19,314 nucleotides of DNA from Candidatus Aminicenantes bacterium UBA4085 (GTDB lineage Bacteria > Acidobacteriota > Aminicenantia > Aminicenantales > UBA4085): NCBI GenBank assembly GCA_002383325.1, contig DFYJ01000004.1:1-19314 (forward strand), given 5' to 3'. Within the stretch, counting starts at the first letter, position 1. Each line of letters starts with the position of its first letter. The translations under genes were made by a program, and so were the position numbers. Of the stretch, positions 1 to 7,611 are shown piece after piece. The notes beneath the pieces were generated by a model. It was not told the origin of the DNA. It saw only the letters and a program-made list of their open reading frames with translations, and searched no databases.

Positions 1-208
1 AATCGGCCAGCCCGGGGTTCTCGAGGAGACGGACCCTAGCCGCGCCGGCCGCGGCCAGCTCGGGCGCCAGGCCTTCCAACCCGGCCCCGATCACGACCGC
101 CTCGGCCGCCCCGCCCATCTCGGCGGCCCGGCGCGAAGCTTCGGCGAGCGCCTCGAGCGAGCTCTTCTTGATCTTGCCTTCGCGGACTTCGATGCATGTC
201 TGGATCAT
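1..208 (-). CDS. etfA: Electron transfer flavoprotein alpha subunit, N-terminal part (cut by window edge)
   Basis: The 69 visible residues start MIQTCIEVREGKIKKSSLEA and run to the left window edge. The pattern of a short strand, 'GKIKKSSLEALAEA', then 'AEAVVIGAG' is the usual start of EtfA domain I. The C-terminal FAD-binding domain lies outside the window, so bifurcating and non-bifurcating types cannot be told apart. The start ATG (206-208 on the complement) is preceded by a GGAGG at 215-219. The gene begins 10 nt after the etfB stop, so the two are in one operon and should form the EtfAB heterodimer, which carries electrons between flavin dehydrogenases and other partners in the cytoplasm. 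Confidence 0.85.
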   Translation of the reverse strand, partial: MIQTCIEVREGKIKKSSLEALAEASRRAAEMGGAAEAVVIGAGLEGLAPELAAAGAARVRLLENPGLAD

Positions 209-218
209 GGCTCGCCTC

Positions 219-1001
219 CTAGATGACCTTGGCCTCGTCCCGCAGCAAGCGGACGAGCTCGCGGGCCGCCTCCTCGGGGGTTCCACCCAGGATGCGTCCG
301 CCCGCCTTGGCCGGCGGCGTCTCCAGGCCCAGCACTTCGACCTGCGGCGCGAGGTCCGCCTCCGCCAAGCCCAGCTCGGCCGGGGTGACGGCGGGGACGG
401 CCTTCTTCTTGGCCGCCATGATGCCCTTGAGCGTCTCGTAGCGCGGCTCGTTGAGGCCCTTCTGGGCCGAGACGACCGCGGGCAGGGTGAAGGCGACCTT
501 TTCCATGGCCCCCTCGATCTCGCGCCAGGCCGCGCCGCCGCCCTCCTCGATCTGGAGCTTGGTGACGACGGTGGCCTGGGGCCAGCCCAGAATCTCCGCG
601 GCCATGGCCGGGACCTGGGCGTTGTCCGTTCCGACCGCCAGCCGCCCGAAGAGCAGGAGGCCGGCGTCGGCGAAACGGACCTTGACCGCGGCCGCCAGGA
701 TGCGGGCCGTGCGCAGGCCGTCGTAGGTCTCCTTGCGGTCGTCCTTGATCAGCAAGGCGTCGTCGGCCCCCATGGCCAGGCATTTGCGCAGGGTCGTCAG
801 CGACTCCTCGCCGCCCAGGCTGACGGCGGTGACCTTGCCGCCCTTGGCCTCGCGCAGGCGCAGGGCCTCCTCGACGGCGTACTCGTCGTTGGGGCTGATG
901 ATGAAGCTGAGGCCCTCCTCGACGACGGTCCGCGTCTCGCGCTGGATGCGGATGCGCGATTCGGTGTCGGGCACGCGCTTGACGAATACGACTATGTTCA
1001 T
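219..1001 (-). CDS. etfB: Electron transfer flavoprotein beta subunit
   Basis: A 260-residue protein of normal EtfB length, opening with MNIVVFVKRVPDTES. The family signature lies at residues 182-200 (GLNEPRYETLKGIMAAKKK). The nucleotide-binding segment at about 120-141 reads GRLAVGTDNAQV, where many EtfBs have D-G-D-T-A-Q-V-G-P, so this loop is somewhat divergent. EtfB binds AMP, or a second FAD in bifurcating forms, and pairs with EtfA. The ATG has a GAGGAG ribosome binding site at 1008-1013, 6 nt upstream. The gene follows fabF after 54 nt on the same strand and precedes etfA by 10 nt. Its dehydrogenase partner is not in the window. Confidence 0.93.
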   Translation of the reverse strand: MNIVVFVKRVPDTESRIRIQRETRTVVEEGLSFIISPNDEYAVEEALRLREAKGGKVTAVSLGGEESLTTLRKCLAMGADDALLIKDDRKETYDGLRTARILAAAVKVRFADAGLLLFGRLAVGTDNAQVPAMAAEILGWPQATVVTKLQIEEGGGAAWREIEGAMEKVAFTLPAVVSAQKGLNEPRYETLKGIMAAKKKAVPAVTPAELGLAEADLAPQVEVLGLETPPAKAGGRILGGTPEEAARELVRLLRDEAKVI

Positions 1002-1055
1002 CTTGGGCTCCTCACAGTCATTTCTGCAAATCGCGTCGGCCGGGATTCTGCTCTT

Positions 1056-2336
1056 CTACTCCCGGTAGCGCCGCAGGGCCAGGCAGGCGTTCGTGCCGCC
1101 GAAGCCGAAGGAGTTCGATAGGGCGTGGACGATCTCGGCCGGGCGGGCGGCGTTGGGCACGCAGTCCAGGTCGCAGAGGGGGTCGGGCGTCTCGTGGTTG
1201 ATGGTCGGCAGCATGACCTGGCGCTCGAGGCAGAGGGCGGTCAGTCCGGCCTCGACCCCGCCGGCCGCGCCCAGCAGGTGGCCGGTCATCGACTTGGTCG
1301 AGCTCAGACCCAGCCGGTAAGCGTGGTCCCCGAACAGACGCTTGACCGCGATCGTCTCGACGCGGTCGTTGAGCTGGGTGGAGGTGCCGTGGGCGTTGAT
1401 GTACTGGACATCCTGCGGGGCCAGCCCGGCGTCCTCCAGGGTCCGCTTCATGACCCGGAAAGCGCCGTCGCCGTCCTCGGCCGGGGCGGCCGGGTGAAAA
1501 GCGTCGCCGCTCATCCCGTAGCCGACGACCTCGGCCGTGATGCGGGCGCCCCGCCGCAGCGCCGCCCCCAGCTCCTCGAGCAGGACGATGCCGGCCCCTT
1601 CCCCGATGACGAATCCGTCGCGGTCCTTGTCGAACGGGCGGGAGGCCCGCTCCGGCTCGCCGTTGCGCTCGGACATGGCCTTCATGGCGCAGAAGCCGGC
1701 CATGCCCAGCGGGGTGATGGGCGCCTCCGCCCCGCCGGCCAGCATCACGTCCGCATCGCCGCGGGCGATCAGCCGGTAGGCCTCGCCGATCGAATGGGTC
1801 CCGGCGGCGCAGGCCGTGACCGAGGCCCCGTTGGGCCCGCGGCTGCGGTAGCGGATGGAGATCTGGCCGGCCGCCTCGTTGATGATCGTGGCGATGAGAA
1901 AGAACGGCGAGACCCGGTCCGGGCCCCGCTCCTGCATGACCTTGTGCCATTCCTCGATCGTCCCGATGCCGCCGATGCCCGACCCCACCAGCACCCCGGC
2001 CCGGTCGCCCTCCAAGGCGGCCTCGGGGATGCCGGCGTCGGCGACCGCCTCGACGGCCGCGGCCACGGCGTACTGGATGAAGAGGTCCATCTTGCGGACC
2101 TCCTTGCGGTCGATGTACGCCAGGGGATCGAAATCCCGGATCTCAGCCGCGATCCGGGTGGCGTGGCGGGAGGCGTCAAAGCGGCCGACGGCCGAGACGC
2201 CGCTCCGGCCCGCCAGGGCGGCCTGCCAGGTCTTCTGCGTTCCGGTGCCGAGGGAGGTCACCAGGCCGACCCCCGTGATGACGACCCTGCGGTTGAATGG
2301 GATTATGGGCTTGTAGTTTCCCGGCTCACTTGACAT
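1056..2336 (-). CDS. fabF: 3-oxoacyl-[acyl-carrier-protein] synthase II (KAS II)
   Basis: This is a 426-residue condensing enzyme that extends acyl-ACP with malonyl-ACP in type II fatty acid synthesis. The full Cys-His-His thiolase-fold set is present: C176 in [11 protein letters not shown]316 in NAHGTS, K348 in SSTKSMTGH and H353. The GFGGTNA loop near the C-terminus is also intact. I chose the ATG at 2334-2336. It overlaps the acpP stop by 11 nt and leaves about 14 residues before the conserved RRVVITGVG strand. A TTG at 2366 would only add unrelated residues read inside acpP. Translation is probably coupled to acpP, since no strong Shine-Dalgarno is seen. Confidence 0.95.
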   Translation of the reverse strand: MSSEPGNYKPIIPFNRRVVITGVGLVTSLGTGTQKTWQAALAGRSGVSAVGRFDASRHATRIAAEIRDFDPLAYIDRKEVRKMDLFIQYAVAAAVEAVADAGIPEAALEGDRAGVLVGSGIGGIGTIEEWHKVMQERGPDRVSPFFLIATIINEAAGQISIRYRSRGPNGASVTACAAGTHSIGEAYRLIARGDADVMLAGGAEAPITPLGMAGFCAMKAMSERNGEPERASRPFDKDRDGFVIGEGAGIVLLEELGAALRRGARITAEVVGYGMSGDAFHPAAPAEDGDGAFRVMKRTLEDAGLAPQDVQYINAHGTSTQLNDRVETIAVKRLFGDHAYRLGLSSTKSMTGHLLGAAGGVEAGLTALCLERQVMLPTINHETPDPLCDLDCVPNAARPAEIVHALSNSFGFGGTNACLALRRYRE

Positions 2337-2568
2337 GGCCGACAATGTAGTCCATCGCCTTGCCAACCGTGGTCAGCTTTTCGGCTTCCTCGTCGGGGAT
2401 ATCGAGGCTGAACTCGTCCTCCAGGGCCATCACCAGTTCGACGGTGTCCAGGGAGTCGGCGCCCAGGTCCTCGATGAACGAGGCTTCTTCGGTGATCTGG
2501 TCCTCACTGATGCTCAGCTTGTCCGCAACGATCGCCTTGACCTTCTTCAGCAGTTCATCGCGTTCCAT
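2326..2568 (-). CDS. acpP: Acyl carrier protein
   Basis: An acidic 80-residue protein, standard ACP length. The phosphopantetheine attachment motif DSL is at residues 38-40 (Ser39), within [18 protein letters not shown]. It carries the growing acyl chain for FabF and FabG, encoded on either side. A strong AGGAGG site (2576-2581 on the complement) sits 7 nt before the ATG, the best ribosome binding site in this operon and fitting a very abundant protein. It lies 31 nt after fabG and overlaps fabF by 11 nt. A longer in-frame reading upstream exists but runs into the fabG 3' end and is not supported. Confidence 0.97.
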   Translation of the reverse strand: MERDELLKKVKAIVADKLSISEDQITEEASFIEDLGADSLDTVELVMALEDEFSLDIPDEEAEKLTTVGKAMDYIVGHVK

Positions 2569-2599
2569 GGTGAAACCTCCTCGAAGATTTAAATGATGG

Positions 2600-3340
2600 C
2601 TACATGTACATCCCGCCGTTGATGCCGAGCACCTGGCCGGTGATGTACGCGGCGTCCTCGGAGCAGAGGAAGCGGACGGCGGCGGCCACATCCGCAGGCT
2701 CTCCGAAGCGCCCCATGGGTATGATATCGAGAAACGTCTTTTGCACGGATTCGGGCAGGACCGCGGTCATGGCCGTGGTGATGACGCCGGGAGCGACGCA
2801 GTTGACGGTCACGTTGCGGGAAGCGATCTCGCGGGCCAGCGATTTGCTGAACCCGATCAGCCCGGCCTTGGAGGCGGCATAGTTGGCCTGGCTGGGGTTG
2901 CCCATCTGCCCGGCGATGGAGGACAGGCTGACGATGCGGCCGTAGTGGGCCTGGACCATCGGCCGGACCACGGCCTTGGTCAGATTGAAGACGCCCTTGA
3001 GGTTGACCGCCATGACGGCGTCCCAGTCCTCCTCCTTCATGCGCAGGAAGAGGCCGTCGCGGGTGATGCCGGCGTTGTTGACCAGGTGGTCGATGCGCCC
3101 GCAGGCCTTGAGCACGGCGGCCGCGGCCGCCGCGGTCTGGTCGGACCGGGTCACGTCGGCGGGCAGGGCCAGGGCCTTGCCCCCTTCGGAGATGATGGAC
3201 GCGGCCAGCGCCTCGAGCTTGTCCTTCTGGATGTCCAGCAGGGCCACCGTCGCGCCCTCGCGGGCGAACAGGCGGGCAATGGCTTCGCCGATGCCCTGGG
3301 AGGCACCGGTCACGATCGTGACGCGGTCTTGGAAGATCAT
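2600..3340 (-). CDS. fabG: 3-oxoacyl-[acyl-carrier-protein] reductase
   Basis: A 246-residue short-chain dehydrogenase of classical FabG length. The Rossmann motif TGASQGIG is at residues 11-18, NNAG at 88-91, and the catalytic tetrad is N113, S141, Y154 and K158 (YAASK). The C-terminal [12 protein letters not shown] fits the FabG consensus. It reduces 3-oxoacyl-ACP with NADPH in fatty acid elongation. The operon context (acpP and fabF follow directly) favours FabG over other SDR enzymes. The start ATG (3338-3340) has no visible Shine-Dalgarno; a near-perfect GC-rich palindrome lies directly upstream (3341-3358). The gene begins 25 nt after the rpmF stop. Confidence 0.95.
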   Translation of the reverse strand: MIFQDRVTIVTGASQGIGEAIARLFAREGATVALLDIQKDKLEALAASIISEGGKALALPADVTRSDQTAAAAAAVLKACGRIDHLVNNAGITRDGLFLRMKEEDWDAVMAVNLKGVFNLTKAVVRPMVQAHYGRIVSLSSIAGQMGNPSQANYAASKAGLIGFSKSLAREIASRNVTVNCVAPGVITTAMTAVLPESVQKTFLDIIPMGRFGEPADVAAAVRFLCSEDAAYITGQVLGINGGMYM

Positions 3341-3358
3341 GCGCGCAGGCCTGTGCGC
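3341..3358. repeat. GC-rich near-perfect palindrome abutting the fabG start codon
   Basis: The 18 bp GCGCGCAGGCCTGTGCGC have half-sites that are complementary at 8 of 9 positions. They occupy most of the 25-nt rpmF-fabG spacer exactly where a ribosome binding site would lie, and no Shine-Dalgarno is visible there. In mRNA this could fold into a tight hairpin covering the initiation region. A role in setting fabG translation or processing rpmF from downstream genes is inference. Confidence 0.5.
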
Positions 3359-3365
3359 GGCGGAA

Positions 3366-3548
3366 TCAATCCGCCGCAGCCTTGACGACCTGGCGGCCGC
3401 GATGGTATCCGCACTCGGGACAAGCCTTGTGCGGAAGCTTCGGCGTGCCGCAGTTAGAGCAGGACGAGAAGGACGGGACGGTCAAGCCGTCATGGGCGCG
3501 GCGGCGCCCCTTGCGGGAGTGGGAATGCCGGCGTTTGGGGTTGGGCAT
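3366..3548 (-). CDS. rpmF: Large ribosomal subunit protein bL32
   Basis: A basic 60-residue protein starting MPNPKRRHSHSRKGRRRAHD, typical of bL32. It has a zinc ribbon with C30/C33 and C43/C46, so it is the zinc-binding (C+) form. It is part of the 50S subunit. It sits 4 nt after the DUF177 stop and just before fabG, the classic yceD-rpmF-fab arrangement. The initiation region overlaps the upstream stop (AGATAGG), suggesting coupling to the preceding gene. Confidence 0.96.
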   Translation of the reverse strand: MPNPKRRHSHSRKGRRRAHDGLTVPSFSSCSNCGTPKLPHKACPECGYHRGRQVVKAAAD

Positions 3549-3552
3549 GGGC

Positions 3553-4071
3553 CTATCTCTTGTCTTTCATAAAAGTTTTGAGCTTGTCCAGGCGGCCGTT
3601 GAACTCCTTGACCAGGCATCCGCACTCGCCGTCCTTGCGGACTTTGCCGCAGACGGCGCAGATGCCTTCGCAGGACTCGGAGCACAACGGCTTGGCGGGG
3701 ATGGTCAGGTTCAGCTGTTCCAGGGCCACTTCCCGCAGGTCGATCTGCCGCCCGCGGTAAAAGAGCGTGTCGACGTCCTCGTCGTCGAGCTCGTCCTTGA
3801 GCTCGTGGACGTCCTCGGGCAGGTAGACCAGGTCGAACCGGGAGTTGACCGGAAACTCAAAAGGCGCCAGACAGCGGCTGCAGACGAAGCTCAGGCGGGT
3901 CGTGACGCGGCCCTTGATCCAGACCTCGTCCCCTATCCTCTTGACCGTCATCTCGGAATGGACGGGCTCGAGGAAGACGGCATCCTCATCAACCAGCTCC
4001 AGACTTGGAAAGTCGAAGTTCCGGCTGACGGTCAACCCGTCTTTCGGTAGTCTATCTATATCAATTACCAT
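3553..4071 (-). CDS. yceD: YceD/DUF177 family protein (23S rRNA accumulation protein homologue)
   Basis: This 172-residue protein has the DUF177 layout. An N-terminal beta-rich part is followed by C64-S-R-C67, an acidic stretch (about 85-102, KDELDDEDVD), then LREVALEQLNLTIPAKPLC. A C-terminal cysteine set follows (C130, C134, C138, C141, C150, C152) that may bind metal. E. coli YceD supports 23S rRNA accumulation, and the gene almost always precedes rpmF, as here (4-nt gap). The ATG (4069-4071) has an AAAGGA site 8 nt upstream and the promoter at 4097-4124 is about 26 nt away. It is the first gene of the operon. Confidence 0.88.
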   Translation of the reverse strand: MVIDIDRLPKDGLTVSRNFDFPSLELVDEDAVFLEPVHSEMTVKRIGDEVWIKGRVTTRLSFVCSRCLAPFEFPVNSRFDLVYLPEDVHELKDELDDEDVDTLFYRGRQIDLREVALEQLNLTIPAKPLCSESCEGICAVCGKVRKDGECGCLVKEFNGRLDKLKTFMKDKR

Positions 4072-4096
4072 CGTTTGGGTCCTTTGAGGTCAGGTT

Positions 4097-4124
4097 ATTA
4101 TATCAATTCAGCTCCGAAAGTCAA
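4097..4124 (-). promoter_or_regulatory. Sigma70-type promoter of the yceD-rpmF-fab-etf operon
   Basis: On the minus strand, TTGACT (4119-4124) and a perfect TATAAT (4097-4102) are separated by 16 bp. Predicted transcription starts near 4090, giving a leader of about 19 nt before the yceD ATG, which contains the AAAGGA site. The local drop in GC content supports the call. It is divergent from the promoter at 4152-4180. Confidence 0.75.
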
Positions 4125-4151
4125 TCCAAGGGGGCTGACCGGGTAAAAAGC

Positions 4152-4180
4152 TTGAATCAGGCGGCCGCCGCCCCTATAAT
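4152..4180 (+). promoter_or_regulatory. Sigma70-type promoter for the small gene and polA, predicted leaderless
   Basis: TTGAAT (4152-4157), a 17-bp spacer and a perfect TATAAT (4175-4180). Only six bases (CGGCGC) separate the -10 box from the ATG at 4187, so the expected start of transcription falls on or next to the A of the ATG. No Shine-Dalgarno could then be in the mRNA. The two divergent -35 boxes are 27 bp apart and may share regulation. Confidence 0.7.
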
Positions 4181-4186
4181 CGGCGC

Positions 4187-4453
4187 ATGAAAGGGATCAG
4201 CGCCAGGATCGACCGGCTTGGCGTTACCCTGATCGTCCAGACCCAGGATGTCGCCGGCGTTTCAAGTTATATCGAAACGCTGGTCTACGGCGCGGGGCGG
4301 CTGATCCATTCCCGCAAGATGCAAATACCCGCGAGCCGCTCCGGCGCCGGCCCGACCCGCTTGGACAAGCTCCTGGCCGACGCCCACCAGTCCGTCCTGG
4401 ACGACATCGCGGCCGGCCGGCTCGACGGGCGCCTCCGCGAGCCCGGCCGATGA
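4187..4453 (+). CDS. Small protein of unknown function, translationally coupled to polA
   Basis: An 88-residue protein that I do not assign to a named family. It has an N-terminal beta-like stretch (RLGVTLIVQTQDV), a central 'YIETLVYGAGRLIHSRK' segment, then a helix-like C-terminal part rich in Leu, Asp and Arg (LDKLLADAHQSVLDDIAAG). There is no signal peptide, transmembrane segment or cysteine. It is likely real: a good promoter lies directly upstream, it starts with ATG, codon use matches its neighbours, and its TGA overlaps the polA ATG as ATGA. It would be made leaderless and in fixed ratio with the polymerase. A link to DNA repair is only suggested by position. Confidence 0.65.
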   Translation: MKGISARIDRLGVTLIVQTQDVAGVSSYIETLVYGAGRLIHSRKMQIPASRSGAGPTRLDKLLADAHQSVLDDIAAGRLDGRLREPGR

Positions 4454-7137
4454 GCGGCCAGACGCTCTACCTCGTAGACGGCTCGGCCCTCGTCTACCGC
4501 GCCTTCTACGCCATCCGCGGCCTGGCCAACGCCAAGGGCTTCCCGACCAACGCGATCTACGGCTTCGTCACCACCCTGCGCAAGATCATCGAGGAAGCCA
4601 GGCCCGATCTCCTCGGGGTCGTCTTCGACACGGCCGGCCCCACCTTCCGGCACGAGCTCTACGACGGGTACAAGGCCCAGCGCAAGCCCATGCCCGACGA
4701 CCTGATCATCCAGCTCCCCCGCCTCAAGGAAGTCCTCACGGCCTTCCGCATCCCGATCTACGAAAACCAGCGCTACGAAGCCGACGACGTCCTGGCCAGC
4801 CTGGCCGCCAAGGCCGCGGCCAAGGGCATCCGCAGCGTCATCGTCACGACCGACAAGGACCTCTTCCAGGTCGTCGACGGCTCGACGTCCGTCTACAATC
4901 CGACCAGGAATGCCCTCCTCGACGAGGCCAAGGTCGAGGAATTCTTCGGCGTGCGGCCCTCGCAGGTGGCCGACGTGCTCTCGCTGTGGGGCGATCCCAC
5001 CGACAACATCCCCGGCGTGCCCGGGGTTGGGGAGAAGACGGCCAAGGGCCTCATCGCCGAGTTCGGCTCGCTGGACGCCCTCCTGGCCGGCCTGGACAAG
5101 GTCAAGAACGAGCGCGTCAGGACGGCCATCCGCGACAACGCCGACAAGCTGGCCCTGAGCCGCTCGCTCGCCGTCATCGAACGGGGTCTCGATATCGATC
5201 TCGACCCGGAAGCCCTCAGGATCGATGAGCCGGACCGGGAGACGCTGGCCGGCCTGTTCAAGGAGCTCGGCTTCGGATCGCTGCTGGCGGAATTCGCCGC
5301 GCCGGCGAAGCCCTCGTCCCGGGACTACGAGACGATCCTGGACGAGGCCGCTTTGCGGGCCTGGGTGGAGCGGATTCGCGATGCCGGCGCGGTGTCCATC
5401 GACACGGAGACCGACAACGTTTCCCCTACCCGGGCCGGGCTGGTCGGCTTCTCCCTGTCGGTCGAACCGGGCCGGGCCTGCTACGTGCCGCTCCGCCACG
5501 GCGGCATGGGGGCGCCGGCCCAGATCCCGGCCGGGCGGGCCCTGGACATCGTCCGCGGCGTCCTGGAGGACCCGGCCATCCGCAAGATCGGGCAGAACAT
5601 CAAGTACGACCTGATCGTGCTGGAGAGGGAAGGAGTCAGGCTGCGGGGCCTGGACCTGGATACCATGGTCCTGTCCTACCTGCTGGAGCCGAACTGGGGG
5701 AAGCACAACCTGGACCGACTGGCGCTGGCCTACCTCGGGGAAACGTCGATCCCCTTCCACGAGGTCGTGGGCAAAGGCAAAGGCCAGATCACCATGGACC
5801 TGGCCCCGGTGGACAAGGTCGCGCCTTACGCTTGCCAGGACGCCGATTTCGCCCTGGACCTGAGCCGGAAGCTGTGGCCCCGGGTGGAGGCGGAGGGGTT
5901 GGGCCGGGTCTACCGAGAGCTGGAGCAGCCGCTGATCGGGATTCTGGCCGAGATGGAGCGGACGGGCGTCCGCATCGACGCCGCCGCCCTGCGTGAGCTG
6001 GCCTCCGGGATGCAGGCCGACCTGCAGCGCCTGGAGGCGGAGATCCACGCCCAGGCCGGCCTGGCCTTCAACATCAACTCGCCCAAACAGCTGGGCGACG
6101 TCCTGTTCCACAAGCTCGGGCTGCCGACGGCCCGCAAGACCCGGGCGACCGGCAGTCAGTCGACCGCCATCGACGTCCTGGAGGACATGGCCGACAAGCA
6201 CCCCATCGTCCGACGCATCGTCGAGTTCCGCCAGATCGGCAAGCTCAAGTCGACCTACGCCGACGCTCTGCCGCTGCTGGCCGATCCGGCCGACGGCCGC
6301 ATCCATACCTCCTACAACCAGACGGTCGCGGCCACCGGCCGGCTGTCCAGCTCCGACCCCAACCTGCAGAACATCCCGGCCCGCGGCGAGATGGGCGTGC
6401 GATTCCGGCGGGCCTTCATCCCGGAGGAGGGCTGGCTGCTGCTGGCGGCCGATTACTCGCAGATCGAGCTGCGGGTCCTGGCCCACATGTCCGGCGATCC
6501 CGGCCTGGTCGAGACCTTCCGGCGCGGCGCCGACATCCATCAAGAGACCGCCGACCGGGTCTTCGGGGCCCAGCCGGCCCTGTTCCGGGACGAGGCCAGG
6601 CACCGGGCCAAGATCATCAACTTCAGCGTGGTCTACGGCACCTCGGCCTTCTCCCTGGCCAAGCAGCTGGAGACTTCCGCCGGCGAGGCCCAGAAGTTCA
6701 TCGACGCCTACGAAGCCACCTACCCCGGGGTCAAGGCTTTCCTCGACGGAGAGGTCGAGCGGGCCCGCACGACCGGCTCGGCCGTCACGCTATTCGGGCG
6801 CAAGCGCCAAGTGCCGGAGCTGCGGGCCTCGGACCGGCCCTCGCGCGAGGCCGGGCGCCGCATCGCTCTCAACACCCCGATCCAGGGTACCGCGGCCGAC
6901 CTGATGAAGAAGGCCATGATCGATGTGCGGAGGGAGATCGGGCGGCGCGGCCTGCGCTCCCGGATGATCCTCCAGGTCCACGACGAGCTCGTCTTCGAGG
7001 TCCCGCCGGATGAGCGGGCGGAGATGGACGGCCTGGTCCGGGAGGCCATGACCCGGGTCCTGGACGGGGTCTGCGAGCTGCGCGTGCCGCTCGAAGTCTC
7101 GCTGGGCTGGGGGACGAGCTGGGCCGACTGCAAGTAG
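4450..7137 (+). CDS. polA: DNA polymerase I
   Basis: An 895-residue family A polymerase with all three domains. The 5' nuclease part (about 1-290) has LVDGSALVYRAF, YEADDVLA, VTTDKDLFQ and GDPTDNIPGVPGVGEKTA. The 3'-5' exonuclease part (about 300-480) keeps D318-T-E320, GQNIKYD and YACQDADFA, so proofreading looks active. The polymerase part has motif A DYSQIELR (D668), motif B with K721 and Y729, and motif C VHDE (843-846). Motif B reads NFSVVYG, with Ser726 where most PolIs have Gly. It fills gaps and removes RNA primers in replication and repair. The ATG overlaps the upstream gene by 4 nt. Confidence 0.97.
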   Translation: MSGQTLYLVDGSALVYRAFYAIRGLANAKGFPTNAIYGFVTTLRKIIEEARPDLLGVVFDTAGPTFRHELYDGYKAQRKPMPDDLIIQLPRLKEVLTAFRIPIYENQRYEADDVLASLAAKAAAKGIRSVIVTTDKDLFQVVDGSTSVYNPTRNALLDEAKVEEFFGVRPSQVADVLSLWGDPTDNIPGVPGVGEKTAKGLIAEFGSLDALLAGLDKVKNERVRTAIRDNADKLALSRSLAVIERGLDIDLDPEALRIDEPDRETLAGLFKELGFGSLLAEFAAPAKPSSRDYETILDEAALRAWVERIRDAGAVSIDTETDNVSPTRAGLVGFSLSVEPGRACYVPLRHGGMGAPAQIPAGRALDIVRGVLEDPAIRKIGQNIKYDLIVLEREGVRLRGLDLDTMVLSYLLEPNWGKHNLDRLALAYLGETSIPFHEVVGKGKGQITMDLAPVDKVAPYACQDADFALDLSRKLWPRVEAEGLGRVYRELEQPLIGILAEMERTGVRIDAAALRELASGMQADLQRLEAEIHAQAGLAFNINSPKQLGDVLFHKLGLPTARKTRATGSQSTAIDVLEDMADKHPIVRRIVEFRQIGKLKSTYADALPLLADPADGRIHTSYNQTVAATGRLSSSDPNLQNIPARGEMGVRFRRAFIPEEGWLLLAADYSQIELRVLAHMSGDPGLVETFRRGADIHQETADRVFGAQPALFRDEARHRAKIINFSVVYGTSAFSLAKQLETSAGEAQKFIDAYEATYPGVKAFLDGEVERARTTGSAVTLFGRKRQVPELRASDRPSREAGRRIALNTPIQGTAADLMKKAMIDVRREIGRRGLRSRMILQVHDELVFEVPPDERAEMDGLVREAMTRVLDGVCELRVPLEVSLGWGTSWADCK

Positions 7138-7168
7138 CCGGAGGCCGAGGCCGGGGGGATAGACGATT

Positions 7169-7504
7169 TTCTCCCAGCTCCGGTAGGCAGGGGCGGTTCG
7201 GGGTGTCGGCCAACGGCGAAATGCGAGGGCGGCGCCTTTTTCCACAACTCTCCGAGGGTACCCAGCGGGCGCCGAGGGCTGTTTGAGCACGCGACGATCC
7301 CACGGCATCGTGATGGAGTGGGTGGTCTCAATTTTCGGGGGGTCTTGAATGCGGAGTTCCGTCCTTGCGGGGACATTCGAAGCGACGTCCCAGCGAGGAC
7401 TTCGCAAGCTCCGCAGGCGCCGAGGAGAGCTGTGGGAAAAGGCGAGTAGAGCCCGAAGCCGCCGGGACGACACCCCGAGCCGCCCTTCCCGGGAGAAGGG
7501 AGAA
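7169..7504. repeat. Degenerate palindromic intergenic element with long imperfect inverted arms
   Basis: This lies in the 474-bp gap between polA and the corA-like gene, which holds no convincing gene. The left arm (7169-7253) and the complement of the right arm (7424-7504) match in blocks: TTCTCCC at the ends, GGGCGG(T/C)TCGGGGTGTCG (17 of 18), and CGCCTTTT(T/C)CCACA(A/G)CTCTCC (about 19 of 21 aligned). Between the arms is a smaller hairpin at 7351-7414. The layout resembles a worn non-autonomous palindromic repeat or MITE-like element. No transposase is present and target duplications were not recognised. Confidence 0.55.
7351..7414. repeat. Internal nested hairpin of the intergenic element
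   Basis: The outer stem GCGGAG (7351-7356) pairs with CTCCGC (7409-7414). The inner stem GTCCTTGCGGGGAC (7361-7374) pairs with GTCCCAGCGAGGAC (7387-7400) at 12 of 14 positions around a 12-nt loop. No T-run follows on either strand, so it does not look like an intrinsic terminator. Confidence 0.55.
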
Positions 7505-7505
7505 G

Positions 7506-7523
7506 TACCGAATGAATTCGGTA
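7506..7523. promoter_or_regulatory. Perfect 7-bp inverted repeat upstream of the corA-like gene
   Basis: TACCGAA and TTCGGTA are separated by four bases (TGAA), about 90 bp before the corA-like ATG. It could be an operator for a dimeric repressor or a small RNA hairpin. I could not place a convincing -35/-10 pair around it, so its role is open. Confidence 0.4.
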
Positions 7524-7611
7524 GGCGTCTGGTAATTCCGCGCGACCTGTGCCAGAATGGCCGGCGGCGGCACCCAACCGCGCCGCCCATTCCCCCGGGG
7601 AGGTAACGGGA

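Noticed and set aside
2337..2366. N-terminal extension of FabF from a TTG
   Set aside because: The added residues are read inside acpP and do not match the FabF start; the ATG at 2336 is sufficient.
4285..6603. A 772-codon open frame on the minus strand opposite polA
   Set aside because: PolA motifs are complete on the plus strand; the antisense product is low-complexity and has no recognisable motif.
7349..7606. An 85-codon plus-strand frame in the polA-corA gap, and similar minus-strand frames there
   Set aside because: These are Arg-, Pro- and Ser-rich readings across the inverted-repeat element, with no good ribosome binding site and no family likeness.
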